DNA of 64,000 bases from Pictodentalium vernedei. Taxonomy: Eukaryota > Mollusca > Scaphopoda > Dentaliida > Dentaliidae. The notes under the pieces are model-generated. The model was not told the origin of the DNA. It was given only the letters and a program-made list of their open reading frames with translations, and did not search any database. The stretch lies in contig CM062296.1 of NCBI GenBank assembly GCA_031216915.1, positions 57,720,584 to 57,784,583 on the forward strand. Reading direction: 5' to 3'. Below, piece by piece: positions 1 through 10,555 of the stretch. A program made the position numbers and the translations under genes. Every line of letters begins with the position of its first letter. The stretch's first letter is position 1.

Positions 1-398
1 GTCACTAATTGCCACTAATTAGTGACCAATTGGTCACTAATTACCACTAATTGGTCACTAATGGTCACTAATTGCCACTAATTAGTGACCAATTAGTGGT
101 AATTAGTGACAATTGGTCACTAATTAGTGGCAATTAGTGACCATTAGTGACCAATTAGTGGTAATTAGTAACCAATTGGTCACTAATTAGTGGCAATTAG
201 TGACCATTAGTGACCATTGGTCACTAATTAGTGGCAATTAGTGACCATTAGTGACCAATTAGTGGTAATTAGTGACCATTAATGACCAATTAGTGGTAAT
301 TAGTGACCAATTGGTCACTAATTAGTGGCAATTGGTCACTAATTAGTGGCAATTAGTGACCATTAGTGATCAATTAGTGGTAATTAGTGATCATTTTA
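1..398. repeat. Satellite of interleaved inverted repeats
   Basis: The stretch is built almost wholly from short modules such as GGTCACTAATTAGTGGCAATT and their reverse complements (TAATTAGTGACC, AATTAGTGG). Because direct and inverted copies alternate, many overlapping hairpins are possible. It starts at the window edge, so its full extent is unknown. No coding potential is seen. It could be a local satellite or the repetitive end of a larger element lying outside the window. Confidence 0.85.
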
Positions 399-420
399 CG
401 TGATTTAAATCACTAAAAAC

Positions 421-533
421 CGTTTTATCGAATTAAAAAACCGATAAAAACCGATGAAAACCGATAAAAACCAATAAAAAACCGATGCAAACTGATGAAA
501 AACCAATGAAAAACCGATATGCACATGTAATTA
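421..533. repeat. Degenerate short tandem repeat, unit near AAAACCGAT
   Basis: About ten imperfect copies of a 9-11 base unit (AAAACCGATA, AAAACCGATG, AAACCAATAA) follow the satellite directly. The unit is A-rich and drifts in length, as expected for an old minisatellite. Confidence 0.7.
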
Positions 534-738
534 TCTGATTAAAGGGATTATCTGATTAAACAGTGTAGAGTTGGTGGTTCAGATGTGCTTCCTCGGCTTG
601 TCTTGAATGTGACTTTGATGTTTCTTTTTTTTTTAAGTAAACTTTATCAATTTGTGTGAAGTTGAGCAAAAAACTTATTTTACCTCAGAGCTCTACCACT
701 GTAATTTCCCACAATGCACTGTGTGAGAATTTGAAGTA

Positions 739-846
739 ACCAATGATCAACAGGTTGGGGTAGAACCCACCTTATCTTGATATGTAATTAACCAATCAGC
801 GATTGACAGGTTGGGGTGGGACCCATCCTATTCATACATATAAATG
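739..846 (+). promoter_or_regulatory. Candidate promoter with duplicated CCAAT block and TATA-like box
   Basis: A block holding AACCAAT followed by GACAGGTTGGGGTGGGACCCA or a close variant occurs twice, near 739-771 and 790-825. The second copy contains CCAATCAG, a good CCAAT box. A TATA-like ATATAAATG lies at about 838-846. Transcription would then start near 865-875, just upstream of the preferred ATG at 897. An out-of-frame ATG at 844 opens a 15-codon frame that would be excluded by that start site. The arrangement is visible in the sequence; promoter function is inferred. Confidence 0.45.
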
Positions 847-896
847 GAAGAGTGTTGGAACTGTATTGCCACTCTATTAACTTGCTTGTGAAAAGG

Positions 897-1793
897 ATGA
901 ACGCACGCTACGTCTGTGAATTGTGTCAAAAATCTTACTCTCATAAAACTCATTATTATCGACACAGACGACAATTACACAAAAATGTAAATTTTAAACA
1001 CACTATAGGGGGAGCGAACTCAAATACAGCCGAGTTAACAACCAGATCTGTCTGTAACGAGCCACCCTATCCTCCAGTGCATATGAAATCAGCCTTTAGT
1101 TGGAACAATGCATTAACAAGTGGAAATATTTTGGGGCTTGCAAATAAGCTAGAGCCAGTAAAATCGCTAGTGATGGGGGAATCACTGAGGGAAAAACCTA
1201 TAGATGACCCAACCAACCTGCCCTCAAGCAGAATTCAGTGTATTGAACCATGGGGGAGTGAACAGTTGCAGGAAATACGCACACCCCTGAATGCTGTAGC
1301 TGTTCCGCCCATAGACCAGGGTATGAGACCAATTCCTGAATCTTCAACATCGGGTTCTGAAGAGAAAGGGCTGCTGAACCAGACAATCTTTCAGCGCCAA
1401 TCAAATTTATGCAAAGAAACCACCAAACCACACTCCTTAACGACTAGTTTTTCAGTGGAAAATCATCCGGACTGGTTAGCCGTTATACCAGATTCCATGC
1501 AGCAGAAGGCGCTTTTGTTACTCCAGATAATAAAGAATATACCCAATTTATCCTGGGATGAGAAAGATCGACTCGTGTATAACGGCATTACAATTTCGGG
1601 CTCCAATATGTGTGATCTAATAAATGATCTGCTGCGAAAAAGAAAAGATTTTCAACCGACAGGGTGGAAAATTTTGGCAAACATCCTTAAAGATCAAAAT
1701 ATCCCAAGGGGTCTGATCGGAAACCCAGATCATATTGCAGTTTGTCGTCCAGAAAACAATATCTCCGCAAAGTTGCGATGGACCAGCCTTTGA
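897..1793 (+). CDS. C2H2 zinc-finger protein with an unassigned C-terminal domain, single exon
   Basis: This is the only long uninterrupted frame in the window that looks like a real protein: 298 codons from ATG 897. The open frame extends upstream to about 816, but the only in-frame ATG is 897 and it follows a TATA-like box. Residues 7-28 form one C2H2 finger, C-x2-C-x12-H-x4-H, in a basic context (RHRRQLHK). Residues of about 30-185 are serine/proline-rich and probably disordered. Residues of about 190-285 look folded and helical, with PDWLAVIP, SGSNMCDLINDLLRKRKDF and IPRGLIGN. I have an impression of similar C-termini in uncharacterised invertebrate proteins, some possibly linked to mobile elements, but cannot confirm it. 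Nucleic-acid binding through the finger is likely; the cellular role is unknown. No intron is visible. It could be a host gene, a domesticated element gene or an accessory gene of an unseen transposon. Confidence 0.65.
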   Translation: MNARYVCELCQKSYSHKTHYYRHRRQLHKNVNFKHTIGGANSNTAELTTRSVCNEPPYPPVHMKSAFSWNNALTSGNILGLANKLEPVKSLVMGESLREKPIDDPTNLPSSRIQCIEPWGSEQLQEIRTPLNAVAVPPIDQGMRPIPESSTSGSEEKGLLNQTIFQRQSNLCKETTKPHSLTTSFSVENHPDWLAVIPDSMQQKALLLLQIIKNIPNLSWDEKDRLVYNGITISGSNMCDLINDLLRKRKDFQPTGWKILANILKDQNIPRGLIGNPDHIAVCRPENNISAKLRWTSL

Positions 1794-2161
1794 AGAATGG
1801 CCCCTGGAAAAGATTGCGAATGTGGAACGGACTTCGTGGAAGCTCTCATGAAACTGGACGAAAAAGCGAAAACTCACCCCAATAGGGTGACATTCTGAAC
1901 AACGGCCATTACAGACAACTAAAAATGCGGCCAGCAGCATATACCAGTGTTCATTTTACTGCAAATTTCATATCCATTTGTAATTTAATACTAATCAATT
2001 TGACTAGTTTTGATTTCTGGTTAATATGGATAATTAAAAAAAATGCAACATATCTAAGAGTTTTTATTTTGTTTTTATTTGTGGAGTCTCCTAAACTACA
2101 GAGTGCCTTTCTTGACCTTCGCCCAGTTCAGGAAATCTACATAAATTACTGAATGTGATTT

Positions 2162-2192
2162 AATAAAAAAAATCGGCAATTATTCAAATAAA
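2162..2192 (+). terminator. Candidate polyadenylation signals for the zinc-finger gene
   Basis: AATAAA occurs at 2162-2167 and again at 2187-2192, about 370-400 bases after the stop codon at 1791-1793. No other convincing signal lies closer. AT-rich DNA gives such hexamers by chance, so this is suggestive only. Confidence 0.35.
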
Positions 2193-2841
2193 AAAAACTG
2201 TGATCCGATAAATATTCGGCTGTTATTAAGCGGGTACATTAATAATATCCGGGAATGTGGTCATGCATATTTTATCCTCAAAATGCAGGTACACAACGCA
2301 TTCTCGCGTATTATCTTGTTTTTATATAGGCATTTGTCAGAGAAAGGTCTTGAGTTCTGTACAAAAATAAGCATTTTACCACAAAGTTACGCTATGGTCA
2401 TAGCTGCTGATAGTGGCACATAGAAAAAATGGCGTTCAAAAATTAATTTTGACATCCACTGTAGTATGGTTCAATGAATTAGATTTCATTTCGATTTGCG
2501 CTGTAAGGGGAGTGGTAAAACCTAGAAAAAAAGAAACAACAGCTTGAACGCAATTAGTTTCCACCCGTACTGTATCGGTGAGAGAGAGAGAGAGAGAGAG
2601 AGAGAATTGAAACGTTTGTTGTGATCATGGTGGGCAAAGGGTCGGTCGGAATGGCGTAGTTAGATTCATTAAACATACTAATCGGCGTGTTACATCAGTA
2701 ACTATCATATATTTTTGCTTAATTGAAAAAAAAAAAAAAATATATACAGGTCTGTAAACCAGCTGCGTTGATTTAGAATGTCTGCAGAAAATACGCTATT
2801 TCATTACACCCAGACATCAAGTTCAAGTTATAATTAAACGT
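2193..2841. other. Unassigned stretch with a GA microsatellite
   Basis: There is a run of about 13 GA dinucleotides at 2580-2606 and a poly(A) tract near 2725-2740. No coding frame or recognised repeat family is visible in the rest. Confidence 0.6.
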
Positions 2842-3072
2842 GACAATTTTACGGGTAGCCTCCGGACTATCCAAAGAGAACCACAGAGCAACGACGAGTA
2901 ACTGTCATCTCACCAACGTCTGAAATCCTCACAAGCAGGGTTAGATTGTTCTAAAATATTCGTATCACCGACGTGCAGTACACCTTATTACACGCCGTCA
3001 TCGCGCTCCCATGTGGATAATCAGGGTAAATTAACTTGCCCAAGGACACAATGCGGGAGTTCGAATAGTGTA
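2842..3072 (-). mobile_element. Strongly diverged tRNA-derived SINE
   Basis: On the minus strand this matches the better-preserved SINEs elsewhere in the window: the TTTTACGGGT start, the AGAGAACCAC segment, CACAAGCAGGGTTAG and the CTTGCCCAAGGACACAA core are all recognisable. The tRNA-like head is mostly lost, ending near GGGAGTTCGAA. It is one of the oldest copies here. Confidence 0.65.
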
Positions 3073-3249
3073 CGTAGCTTTGGTGCAGCTCTAGGTGGGT
3101 TATATTTTCCCAAGTCTCGCAAATTTGGGTGGCTAATACTGAGTCGCATATCCTTTTACCATTTTTTTTGTTCGAGTAACAGCGCTTTTCAACTATTAAA
3201 ATGAGGGGGGTGAAAGTACTGTTGGCTTGGCCTGTTATTATAGAATTGT

Positions 3250-3410
3250 AGTTTTTTTCATTTATTTAACGACAGTTGGAGCAATCCGGAAAGAACCATC
3301 GCGCAGAGGCGAACAACTGTCAAAGTTCTACACAGGGTTATCATTGGCGGAATGTAGTACGCCCTAGTTCACAACGTTACCGACCACCCCACCCCCACAT
3401 AGGTAATTAG
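3250..3410 (-). mobile_element. Diverged SINE, short-tail subfamily
   Basis: The start TTTATTTAACGACA, followed by GGAAAGAACCATCGCGCAGAGGC and GTAGTACGCCCTAGTTCAC in shortened form, matches the SINE body. The tail resembles the copies at 15361 and 16700, not the longer-tailed subfamily. The tRNA end is absent. Confidence 0.55.
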
Positions 3411-3620
3411 ATAATATTAGCTCTTTCATGCTTTTACTTAGATGGGTGGGTTATTCTTCAGTGAACGTTCAAAAATAAATCATACGGGTTAGTAATAGCG
3501 CGGGTGTGATTTTTCTATGATTAAACACAGTCCGTACTGCTATCACCCAAATTTTTTCATTTTTAAACGCACTGGTCCACAATTAACTGTTAAACACTTA
3601 AGGGCTGTTTTGATAACCGA

Positions 3621-4193
3621 CTATATATATGGTGTCAGTAAATTCCATATTGGAAAAAAGCGAAGCTCGAATCCAATATGGAATTAACTGACACCATATA
3701 TACCATATTAGGCCACCAACAAACTGTGTAACGAATATATCTTACCGACTGCTACATCGATGCACAGAACTAATAACAACAGCGATCAAAATTAAATGAG
3801 AGAATTCTCACAATGTGTCCACGTGTCTTTGCCTTGTTACAATTTATGGGAGAGTGCCTAAAAGCACTCTCCCATAAATTGTAACAAGGCAAATTCATAC
3901 ATACCAAGCGGTTTCATTTCGAAGGTAACATGACACACATCCACAGAATATGAAGCCTTTGAAGTTGCCTAACCTGCACTTCAGACCAAATATGGGCGTC
4001 CAACACTCAATCTTTCAACTTGAAGCGTTTATCGGCTGTCGCCATTTTGAATAATCAATGAACAAAGGGGAGATTACTCATAGCTGTCAGCGTATATTGA
4101 TGTTGACAGGCAGTATATGGTTTTATATGCAGTCTGCATGTGACGTCTTTGAACCAATGAAATTCCCAGATACTTGTAGGAGGTAAAATATAG
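3621..4193. mobile_element. Hairpin-cored MITE, copy 1 of 2
   Basis: The stretch 3727-4193 matches 40372-40831 closely. Both centre on a hairpin of TTGCCTTGTTACAATTTATG and GGGAGAGTGCC followed by its inverse. Upstream, 3621-3707 is a second inverted repeat around AATTCCATATTGGA. The roughly 60-base end next to GTGTAACGAATATATC is inverted relative to the other copy. The core resembles that of the TTAA-flanked elements at 20186 and 35889. Confidence 0.7.
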
Positions 4194-4639
4194 ACTAATG
4201 TATATACATGTTCCCTTCCTAGGGGTTACAATCCTCACGATTAATGAATCACCCATTTTCAGATCGGGGAAGTCGGACGAACGCAGAAAAATCGGATATG
4301 GGTGCCAAGAATAACAGACGTTATATTTTTTAAAAGCTATAAAACAATTCCGACACTATTTACAGTTCAGCTTTATTAGAAACGCACTTTGTCCTCTCAG
4401 TAGTTCGACAAGTGAGCTACTCCCACGACCCACTGCACCCACATAAATTACAACTCATTTTTGGCTTTCTTCTTTCCAATCGATTTTCTAGCTTGCTTCA
4501 AACAGTGGCCTTATTCTGTAAATTTTTGAAGTTACTCTGGAAGAAAAAGTTGTTGTTTCAGTGTAGTTTCATTGAAGGTTTAATCTGTGACCCGTCGAAT
4601 TGATAGCGGCTGAAAAAATAAATATTTTCTTTAAAACAG

Positions 4640-4735
4640 CTTCCACAAAACCATATCATGTGACCCCTCATTGGAACGAGCTCGTTCGAATCAGTGGTCA
4701 TATGATGCGGTTTTGTTGATTGTTTTTTGAAAAAT
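4640..4735. mobile_element. Remnant of the TTAA-type MITE, variant with TCATGTGACC arms
   Basis: The half-hairpin CAAAACCATATCATGTGACC, CCTCATTGGAACGAGCTCGTT and a shortened return arm (GTCATATGATGCGGTTTTG) match the centre of the element at 16091-16330. The ends are not recognisable. Confidence 0.55.
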
Positions 4736-6126
4736 TTGAAGACAAATATAATTAAAATAAAACAATTATATCGTGAACGTTTCTTAAAGAGTTAATTGAC
4801 CATATCATTAACGTTTCGTGTGAGATTGGATGATGGAGGGGATTACCACCGAAACACCCCCGCAGAGTGAAGTTTATCGACACATATTTTTGTAAGACAT
4901 CATAAGCTCAAGAAAATCTTCAGTCAGTCGACCTTCGGATTGAAACATCCATGTAAGTTCCATTGACTGAGAACATCCACATTTTTCTCATATATTTCCA
5001 TAGTATTAATTTATTATTGTTGCGTGAAATGTACACTCCATGGGCGTTTGTGCCATTTTTGTTCTCCACGTACTGATGTAAAGGATGATGTCATGCTAAA
5101 GAAATAAATTTGAACAGAATACATATATACACCGGTTTGCCGATAATTGTTTCCTTTCGGAATGCGGTGAACTGGTGATTATGAAATAAGTGTACGCAAC
5201 CACAACTGCACGGCGACAATCAATATTTTCTATTTGAAGCTAGATTATGTTGACAACAGGTGAAGGCCTTAATTATCAATATAACTGCTATTGTCTCGTG
5301 GTGAGAACGTATCTATGACAACAGAGAGAATGCAATTTAAAATACTTATTCTTCAACTCATAAAAATAATTGAGTGTCGTCAATTCATTTATGAAAATCG
5401 TTGACTTCCAGAAAACCCTTAATTGACAAGGAGAGGTGCCGAAGGAATAAAAAGGTTCGTGCGTGCATGCGTGCGTGCTGATAGTTCGTCAACCGAACAA
5501 GGTCGTATATTTCCCATGCCAGTTGGGGACACAGACCGATGTGATCGCAACAGGTCTCAACAACAACAATCGCAAGGCGAATATTTCCTTACCCGAAAGG
5601 AACCTTCGCCAAGAACAAGAACAGCGGTTTAAGCTTCCGGCCTCCTTAGCTGAGACAAGGCTGTCCGGAGCCTTCCATACTCTCTTGTCAGCTTATAACT
5701 CACGCATGTAGCAATAAATAAAAAAAAGAGAATAGTAGCACCATGTGAAAAAAATGTAATGGAGTGGACCAATCTCTCATTGTTCACATTTATAGCATAA
5801 TATCGGCTATGTTACCTACAAAATAAGATTTGCCGTGAAGAAGATGTCAAACACACCCATGGGCGTCATTGCATAACTATTTGAAAGTTAATAAATTTAA
5901 AATACCGATATTAAAACGATTGATAACCGCGACGAAGAAAAGAAAAAGAAAAATTTAAAAAAAGCTTCCCTTGTGTCTCTTTACTTGTGGCCCTGACATT
6001 TGCTATTGAGGCGCAGAAGGCTCTCCATGAACGCCTGGGAAGATTCATTGTTTTTCTGGCACCATTAATGAATACAAGAAGATAAATCTTTATAAAATAA
6101 TCTTAGAACATATTTGACTATTTCAA
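4736..6126. other. Unassigned stretch
   Basis: No recognised repeat, RNA gene or convincing coding frame was found. Two overlapping frames of 69 and 82 codons at 5423-5711 have no recognisable domain and no homologous second copy in the window. Confidence 0.5.
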
Positions 6127-6358
6127 CTCTTTACCCAAACGTAACGACCAAAACCGGCCAGCGCTATTCTCTAAAATCGCCAATTAATTTTCATTTTTTG
6201 TCTCAAAAACATAGATTATGACCCCTCCTTGGAACGAGCTCGTCGAGCTCGTTCCAACGAGGGGTCATAACCTATGTTTTTGAGAAAACAAATGAAAAAA
6301 ATGAGTTATTCAAGAATGTTTTTGCAAGTGTCGTCTGCTTTTCATGTTAGGTAAAGGT
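6127..6358. mobile_element. TTAA-type (piggyBac-like) hairpin MITE
   Basis: The ends are CTCTTTACCCAAACGTAACG and its partner CATGTTAGGTAAAGG, matching the family consensus CCCTTTACCTAACG. The centre is the family hairpin, with GACCCCTCCTTGGAACGAGC and its complement around GAGCTCGTCGAGCTC. A clean TTAA is visible only on the right. The arms carry TCTCAAAAACATAG, typical of the main variant. Confidence 0.75.
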
Positions 6359-6844
6359 TTAACTAAGGTGCGAGGGATTATTCGCGCGCATGTCCTCCTG
6401 GTCTGAATACATTTGCAGGAGAGATTCTTGGCATTCAACTAAAGGTTTGTAAAAGTTTACATAATTGATATAAAACATTGATTTCCGCGTCGTAATGACA
6501 TCCGATTAACCACTAATGTAGAGATTGGAGACACTACGTAAGGAAAAATTCATCATCTGTTAAAGAGCATAAAAACACAAGCAACTTTTCTTTTTTATTT
6601 CTGGAGATCTTTGTATAAAATTCTATCAGCTATTTGTGCATTTTCCAGGTTGCAGGAAAAATTACACCTGTTTGAAAACTGTTACAAGCGTCGAAAGTGA
6701 ATAAGTGTTACACCAGAATATTTTTTAGTGATATTCTATTCGCTTAGATATGATCGGTCAAGGTGAGTTTTTCATAAATCTTACGGAATGAATGCTTTTG
6801 TTAGTCCCCGCCCACAATAAAGTGGGTGTGCATAATGGTGCAAT
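6359..6844. other. Unassigned stretch
   Basis: AT-rich DNA without a recognised repeat or coding frame. Confidence 0.5.
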
Positions 6845-7140
6845 GAAACTGTACTTACTCTAGCCGGACCGGTAGTTACAGTCCAGTCGCCGTGGACTGA
6901 TCACTTTCCACGGATGGGCAATATTTCCACGGACGCAATAATATTAGATTCCAAACATTAATTATAGGAATAATCTTCAAAAATATAATTAATGAAGCAC
7001 CGGGTACAACCCGGTGCTTCATTAATTAAAATTTTTACGATGATAATATCTGTTACCTGATAAACGCATACGTGGACACCACTGCCCATTGACGGATTAC
7101 GCCCAGCTGTACTGTGGTAGTCACGTGTGTTGATCGCATT
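6845..7140. mobile_element. MITE with GCCGTGGACTG ends and CACCGGGT hairpin
   Basis: The left end has CAGTCGCCGTGGACTGATC and the right end CGTGGACACCACTGCCCAT. The centre is the hairpin AATGAAGCACCGGGT followed by its inverse around 7000-7025. Two relatives lie at 37824-38070 and 48548-48800. The motif GGACGCAATAATATTAG corresponds to GCGTCCGTGGAAATATTG in those copies. Exact ends are uncertain. Confidence 0.65.
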
Positions 7141-7404
7141 TGTTTTCGTATCCGAGACCTCGTATATTAGCCTATGTTGAAAATAATAAAACTATGATAT
7201 ACACAAACGTTGATATGGCTTCAATGATATAAAATGCGGAGAAGTAAGTGTACATTATAAAACAAGCAAACACGCGAAATTAAATTATAACAATTGAAAT
7301 AAAATTTCTGTCGCTTTATCGAAGTATAAATGTGGGATATGTATGTTAAGTTGTATGCCCTTTATTCAACTAAACACCCATTTTCCACATTCAAACTCTG
7401 TTAA

Positions 7405-7648
7405 CCCTTTACCTAACATAAAATGCAGACGACACTTGGCAAAAAAATTCTTGAATAACTATTTTTTTTTCATTTTTTGTCTCAAAAACATAGGTTATGA
7501 CCCCTCGTTGGAACGAGCTCGACGAGCTCGTTCCAACGAGGGGTCATAACCTATGTTTTTGAGACAAAAAATGAAAAAATAATGAAAATTAATTGGCGAT
7601 TTTTGAGAGTAGCACTGGCCGGTTTTGGCCGTTACGTTGGGTAAAGGG
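7405..7648. mobile_element. TTAA-type (piggyBac-like) hairpin MITE, best-preserved copy
   Basis: The element is 244 bp, flanked on both sides by TTAA (7401-7404 and 7649-7652). It begins CCCTTTACCTAACATAAAAT and ends GTTACGTTGGGTAAAGGG. A near-perfect hairpin with about 55-base arms spans 7476-7576. TTAA duplication with CCC termini is the hallmark of piggyBac-type transposition. It has no coding capacity, so it would depend on a transposase supplied elsewhere. Confidence 0.85.
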
Positions 7649-7652
7649 TTAA

Positions 7653-9209
7653 AGCACTACAGATAATTCATTCAGTTCTTACGTAAATGTGCACACACAC
7701 ACACTCAAACATTTATGGATAGCGAATTCGTTTCCCAATCGAGTCTCCTCACCTGGAGGACAAACAAAAGATGATAAATGTTTGCTTATAGTAATTGTTG
7801 TCATGGTGAGGTGTGTCAGATGTAAAGGAATTTGATAACAAGTTCTTTGACATAATCAACGAAATACTTTACCATGACCAGCATGTGCGGGTGTGATATA
7901 CATGGATTTTAACTGCAATAAAATAACAGAAGAAAACACTTGCTGTCCAGATACATTTTGACTCAATTTTAGACAAAGCTTCACTGGTGACCTAATTCAT
8001 TTTTAATGGATGACGGGAAAGTAAAGGTATAACTTGGGTAATCTTTTTCATAGATTGTTAATTGTTTTTCATTTTCCATTATCTTTTTTTCTATATTTTG
8101 AACTTTTTAAACAAAGATAATAATCGTGTCTGATTACTCACGTTGTTACGTGGCTGAACCATGTTATAAACAGTCCAAGAGAGGGCATTTTGGAATAGTA
8201 CGTTTCAGACAATCAACCGCACAAAACCCGTCTTTGTCTTACAAGCAAGCTTCTTTAACCATTCGGCGTGCATTATTGTTCATTCGGCTCTGAGTTATAT
8301 ACTGTCACCTCGCAGCTGAATTCACCCAATATGGGTCCATATGAGGTGAGTAGACGCCATTTTGGATTCCCCAAAAATATTTTCGCATCACCTCTAATAA
8401 ATACACGTTGTGGACAGAGTGAGGCCAAAATATCTCACTCTTAATACAGTCTTGAGCTATTTATAAACCGATGGATAATGTATAACACAAGCAACACCTG
8501 AATTAAAGTCCTAACATTGCCCGAAAAGTCGTTTTGTTTATAAAAAAAAACAAGCACCTATAAAAATCGGTCATTTGATCCATGAAATGTTTCGGAAATT
8601 CATCGTAACAGGATACAGCGATGAAAAAGAGGAAAGTACATTTTGAAAACAGATCGACATAGAGCGATCTGGCTGCAAATACATTCATGTAAAGATGAAT
8701 CGAGCGACTTGTGAAATAAATACGTTATGGTGTGCTTAGTTTACGGATACGGTATCATATAAGGCTCAGAAAACTATATTGGGCTGAGTATGATACTCCA
8801 CCCAATATTATTTTAGCTTCCTCTCATATGACTCTGTATCCTCCAACTAAGATCACCATAACTTATAATATGTCTGCCACGAAAGGAGAGTTTATAATAA
8901 TTACACTATCCTTTTTGGGGGATTCAAACCCCAGATATAGGGTAACATTTCATAAATTTCTATCGGTAAACTGCACTTGTGTAGTCAAGTAATCAACTGA
9001 TCCTCTACGTCACTGGGTTCCTACAGCAAGCATAAGTTATTCCATGGAGTAAAAAGTATGGACGTATTGTAGATAAGAAATAGACCTCAAACATGCTGTG
9101 AGTACCACTTCTCTTCTTAATCGTACGTGCCGTGGTGTGGCAAGGAGACCAATTCGGTTGTCAATCTGATTTGTTGCGACTGTGATGGCTAAAGTACCAA
9201 CTCGTTAAA
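7653..9209. other. Unassigned stretch
   Basis: A short CA run lies near 7690-7705. Small frames (61 and 86 codons at 8503-8992) show no domain. No family with a second copy in the window was recognised. Confidence 0.5.
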
Positions 9210-9274
9210 TATTCCAACTGCTTCGTCAAGGCATGCCTTCGTCGAAGGCATGCCTTGATGAAGTAGTTGGAATA
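9210..9274. repeat. Short near-perfect hairpin
   Basis: TATTCCAACTGCTTCGTCAA followed by GGCATGCCTTCG and the complementary return arm to 9274. The arms are about 31 bases with one mismatch, and there is almost no loop. It may be the core of an unrecognised MITE. Confidence 0.8.
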
Positions 9275-9568
9275 CTGATCTGCCTTACAAATCAACCTTT
9301 CATCGCTTCGGAAAAACAGCAATTATTGAATTCCAATACATTTTCTAGTTTTGTGTTATACGAACAATGTACTGAACAAGATCGTACGACGAATATGCGA
9401 TAAAGTGAAGGCTATTTTTTAATTGTGTTTTGGTTTGTGCAATGGCTCCAAAAGTCATTTGCATACAGGAGATATGTAGAAAAATTAAATTATCGTCCTT
9501 ATATTGCGGTCTTTAATTTCAAATTTTAATGTTTTTACAAGAACTAAAGAGGCAAATTATCTCTTTAA

Positions 9569-9681
9569 CCCTTTACACAACGCAGACGATATCAAAAATT
9601 ATTATTTTGAATATCATTTTTTAAAATTTTTCAAAGAATTTCAACAAAACCATATCATGTGACCCTCGTTGGAACGAGCTC
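9569..9681. mobile_element. TTAA-type MITE, left half only
   Basis: TTAA at 9565-9568 is followed by CCCTTTACACAACGCAGACG and the TCATGTGACC-type arm up to GAACGAGCTCG. The return arm is missing; from about 9682 the sequence switches to the arm of the element at 9682-10345. The breakpoint is at the hairpin apex. Confidence 0.7.
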
Positions 9682-10345
9682 GATGATATTTTGCTTTCAT
9701 ATAAAGCAGTGATAAATAAAGCCTTCCGTCAATATCATTGGTAAGTTTCAAAAATAGACAATGTGATTGGCTGAACAAAATACAACTGAGCCACATTTTC
9801 ATAATTTGCATAATTAGAGTTGGGAGCTTTCATTGGTCAATTTCAAAACTGGACAATTTAATTTGCTAAACAAAATACAACTGGGTCACATTTGCATAAT
9901 TTCAGTAGGGAAAATTTGCGTTATCTGTCCTATTTAGGGTAGGTTATATTGTATTAAGCTTTTACCTACAAGAAAAACGCCATTCATTTTTTTTATATTT
10001 TCACTTTTTGCTTCGAAAACGTAGGTTATGACCCCTCGTTGGAACGAGCTCGACGAGCAATGAGGGGTCAAAACCTATGTTTTCGAAGCACAAAATGAAC
10101 ATTTTTAGTTGGATGTTTTTTCCAAGTGCCATCTGCAGCTCAAGTTAGGTGATGGGTTAAAAAGTCATACTAAGTGGGTAATTTGTGCGTGTGTGTGTCA
10201 TATGATAAAAAGAATATGAAATTAGTGTTTTTCTCATATAATATTCATGAAACTCGTCCGAATTTTCCGTTTGGGCTCGCAATAGGCTCGCCAAAACGGA
10301 AAATTCTTAGACTCGTTTCATAAATATTATATGAGAAAAACATCC
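9682..10345. mobile_element. Large composite MITE, one arm plus hairpin centre
   Basis: The arm (AAGCCTTCCGTCAATATCATT, then two related blocks around AACAAAATACAACTG) matches both sides of the giant palindrome at 50560-51868 and, reversed, the insertion at 31925-32655. The centre at 10225-10345 is a hairpin of AGTGTTTTTCTCATATAATA and GGCTCGC(CA). A TTAA-type MITE sits inside at 9959-10156, in the same place as in the other copies. Confidence 0.75.
9959..10156. mobile_element. TTAA-type MITE nested in the composite element
   Basis: Flanked by TTAA (9955-9958 and 10157-10160). The hairpin has GGTTATGACCCCTCGTTGG and GCAATGAGGGGTCAAAACC; the apex is slightly eroded. The same nested insertion recurs at 32113-32334, 50879-51090 and 51346-51548. 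Confidence 0.75.
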
Positions 10346-10555
10346 ATTCCATATTCTCTATTTATTCACAGATTTCAATACATTTTAGTAGGGTATGTTG
10401 TGTTAACTTTTTCATGGTCACTTGAAAACTACTTTTGAAAATTAAGTGATTTATGCATCTTAGTTCAAGGAATTTAATAGAAATTGTAATGTTTAAGCCA
10501 TTACTTAAACTAGAATTAATGTATCTTAAGTCATTTGGGTTTGTTACGCTGGCCC

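Noticed and set aside
1-398. Possible CRISPR-like array
   Set aside because: No unique spacers; units overlap and occur in both orientations, and the genome is animal-like.
816-896. Upstream extension of the zinc-finger ORF
   Set aside because: No ATG in this stretch, it overlaps the TATA-like box, and the finger begins right after ATG 897.
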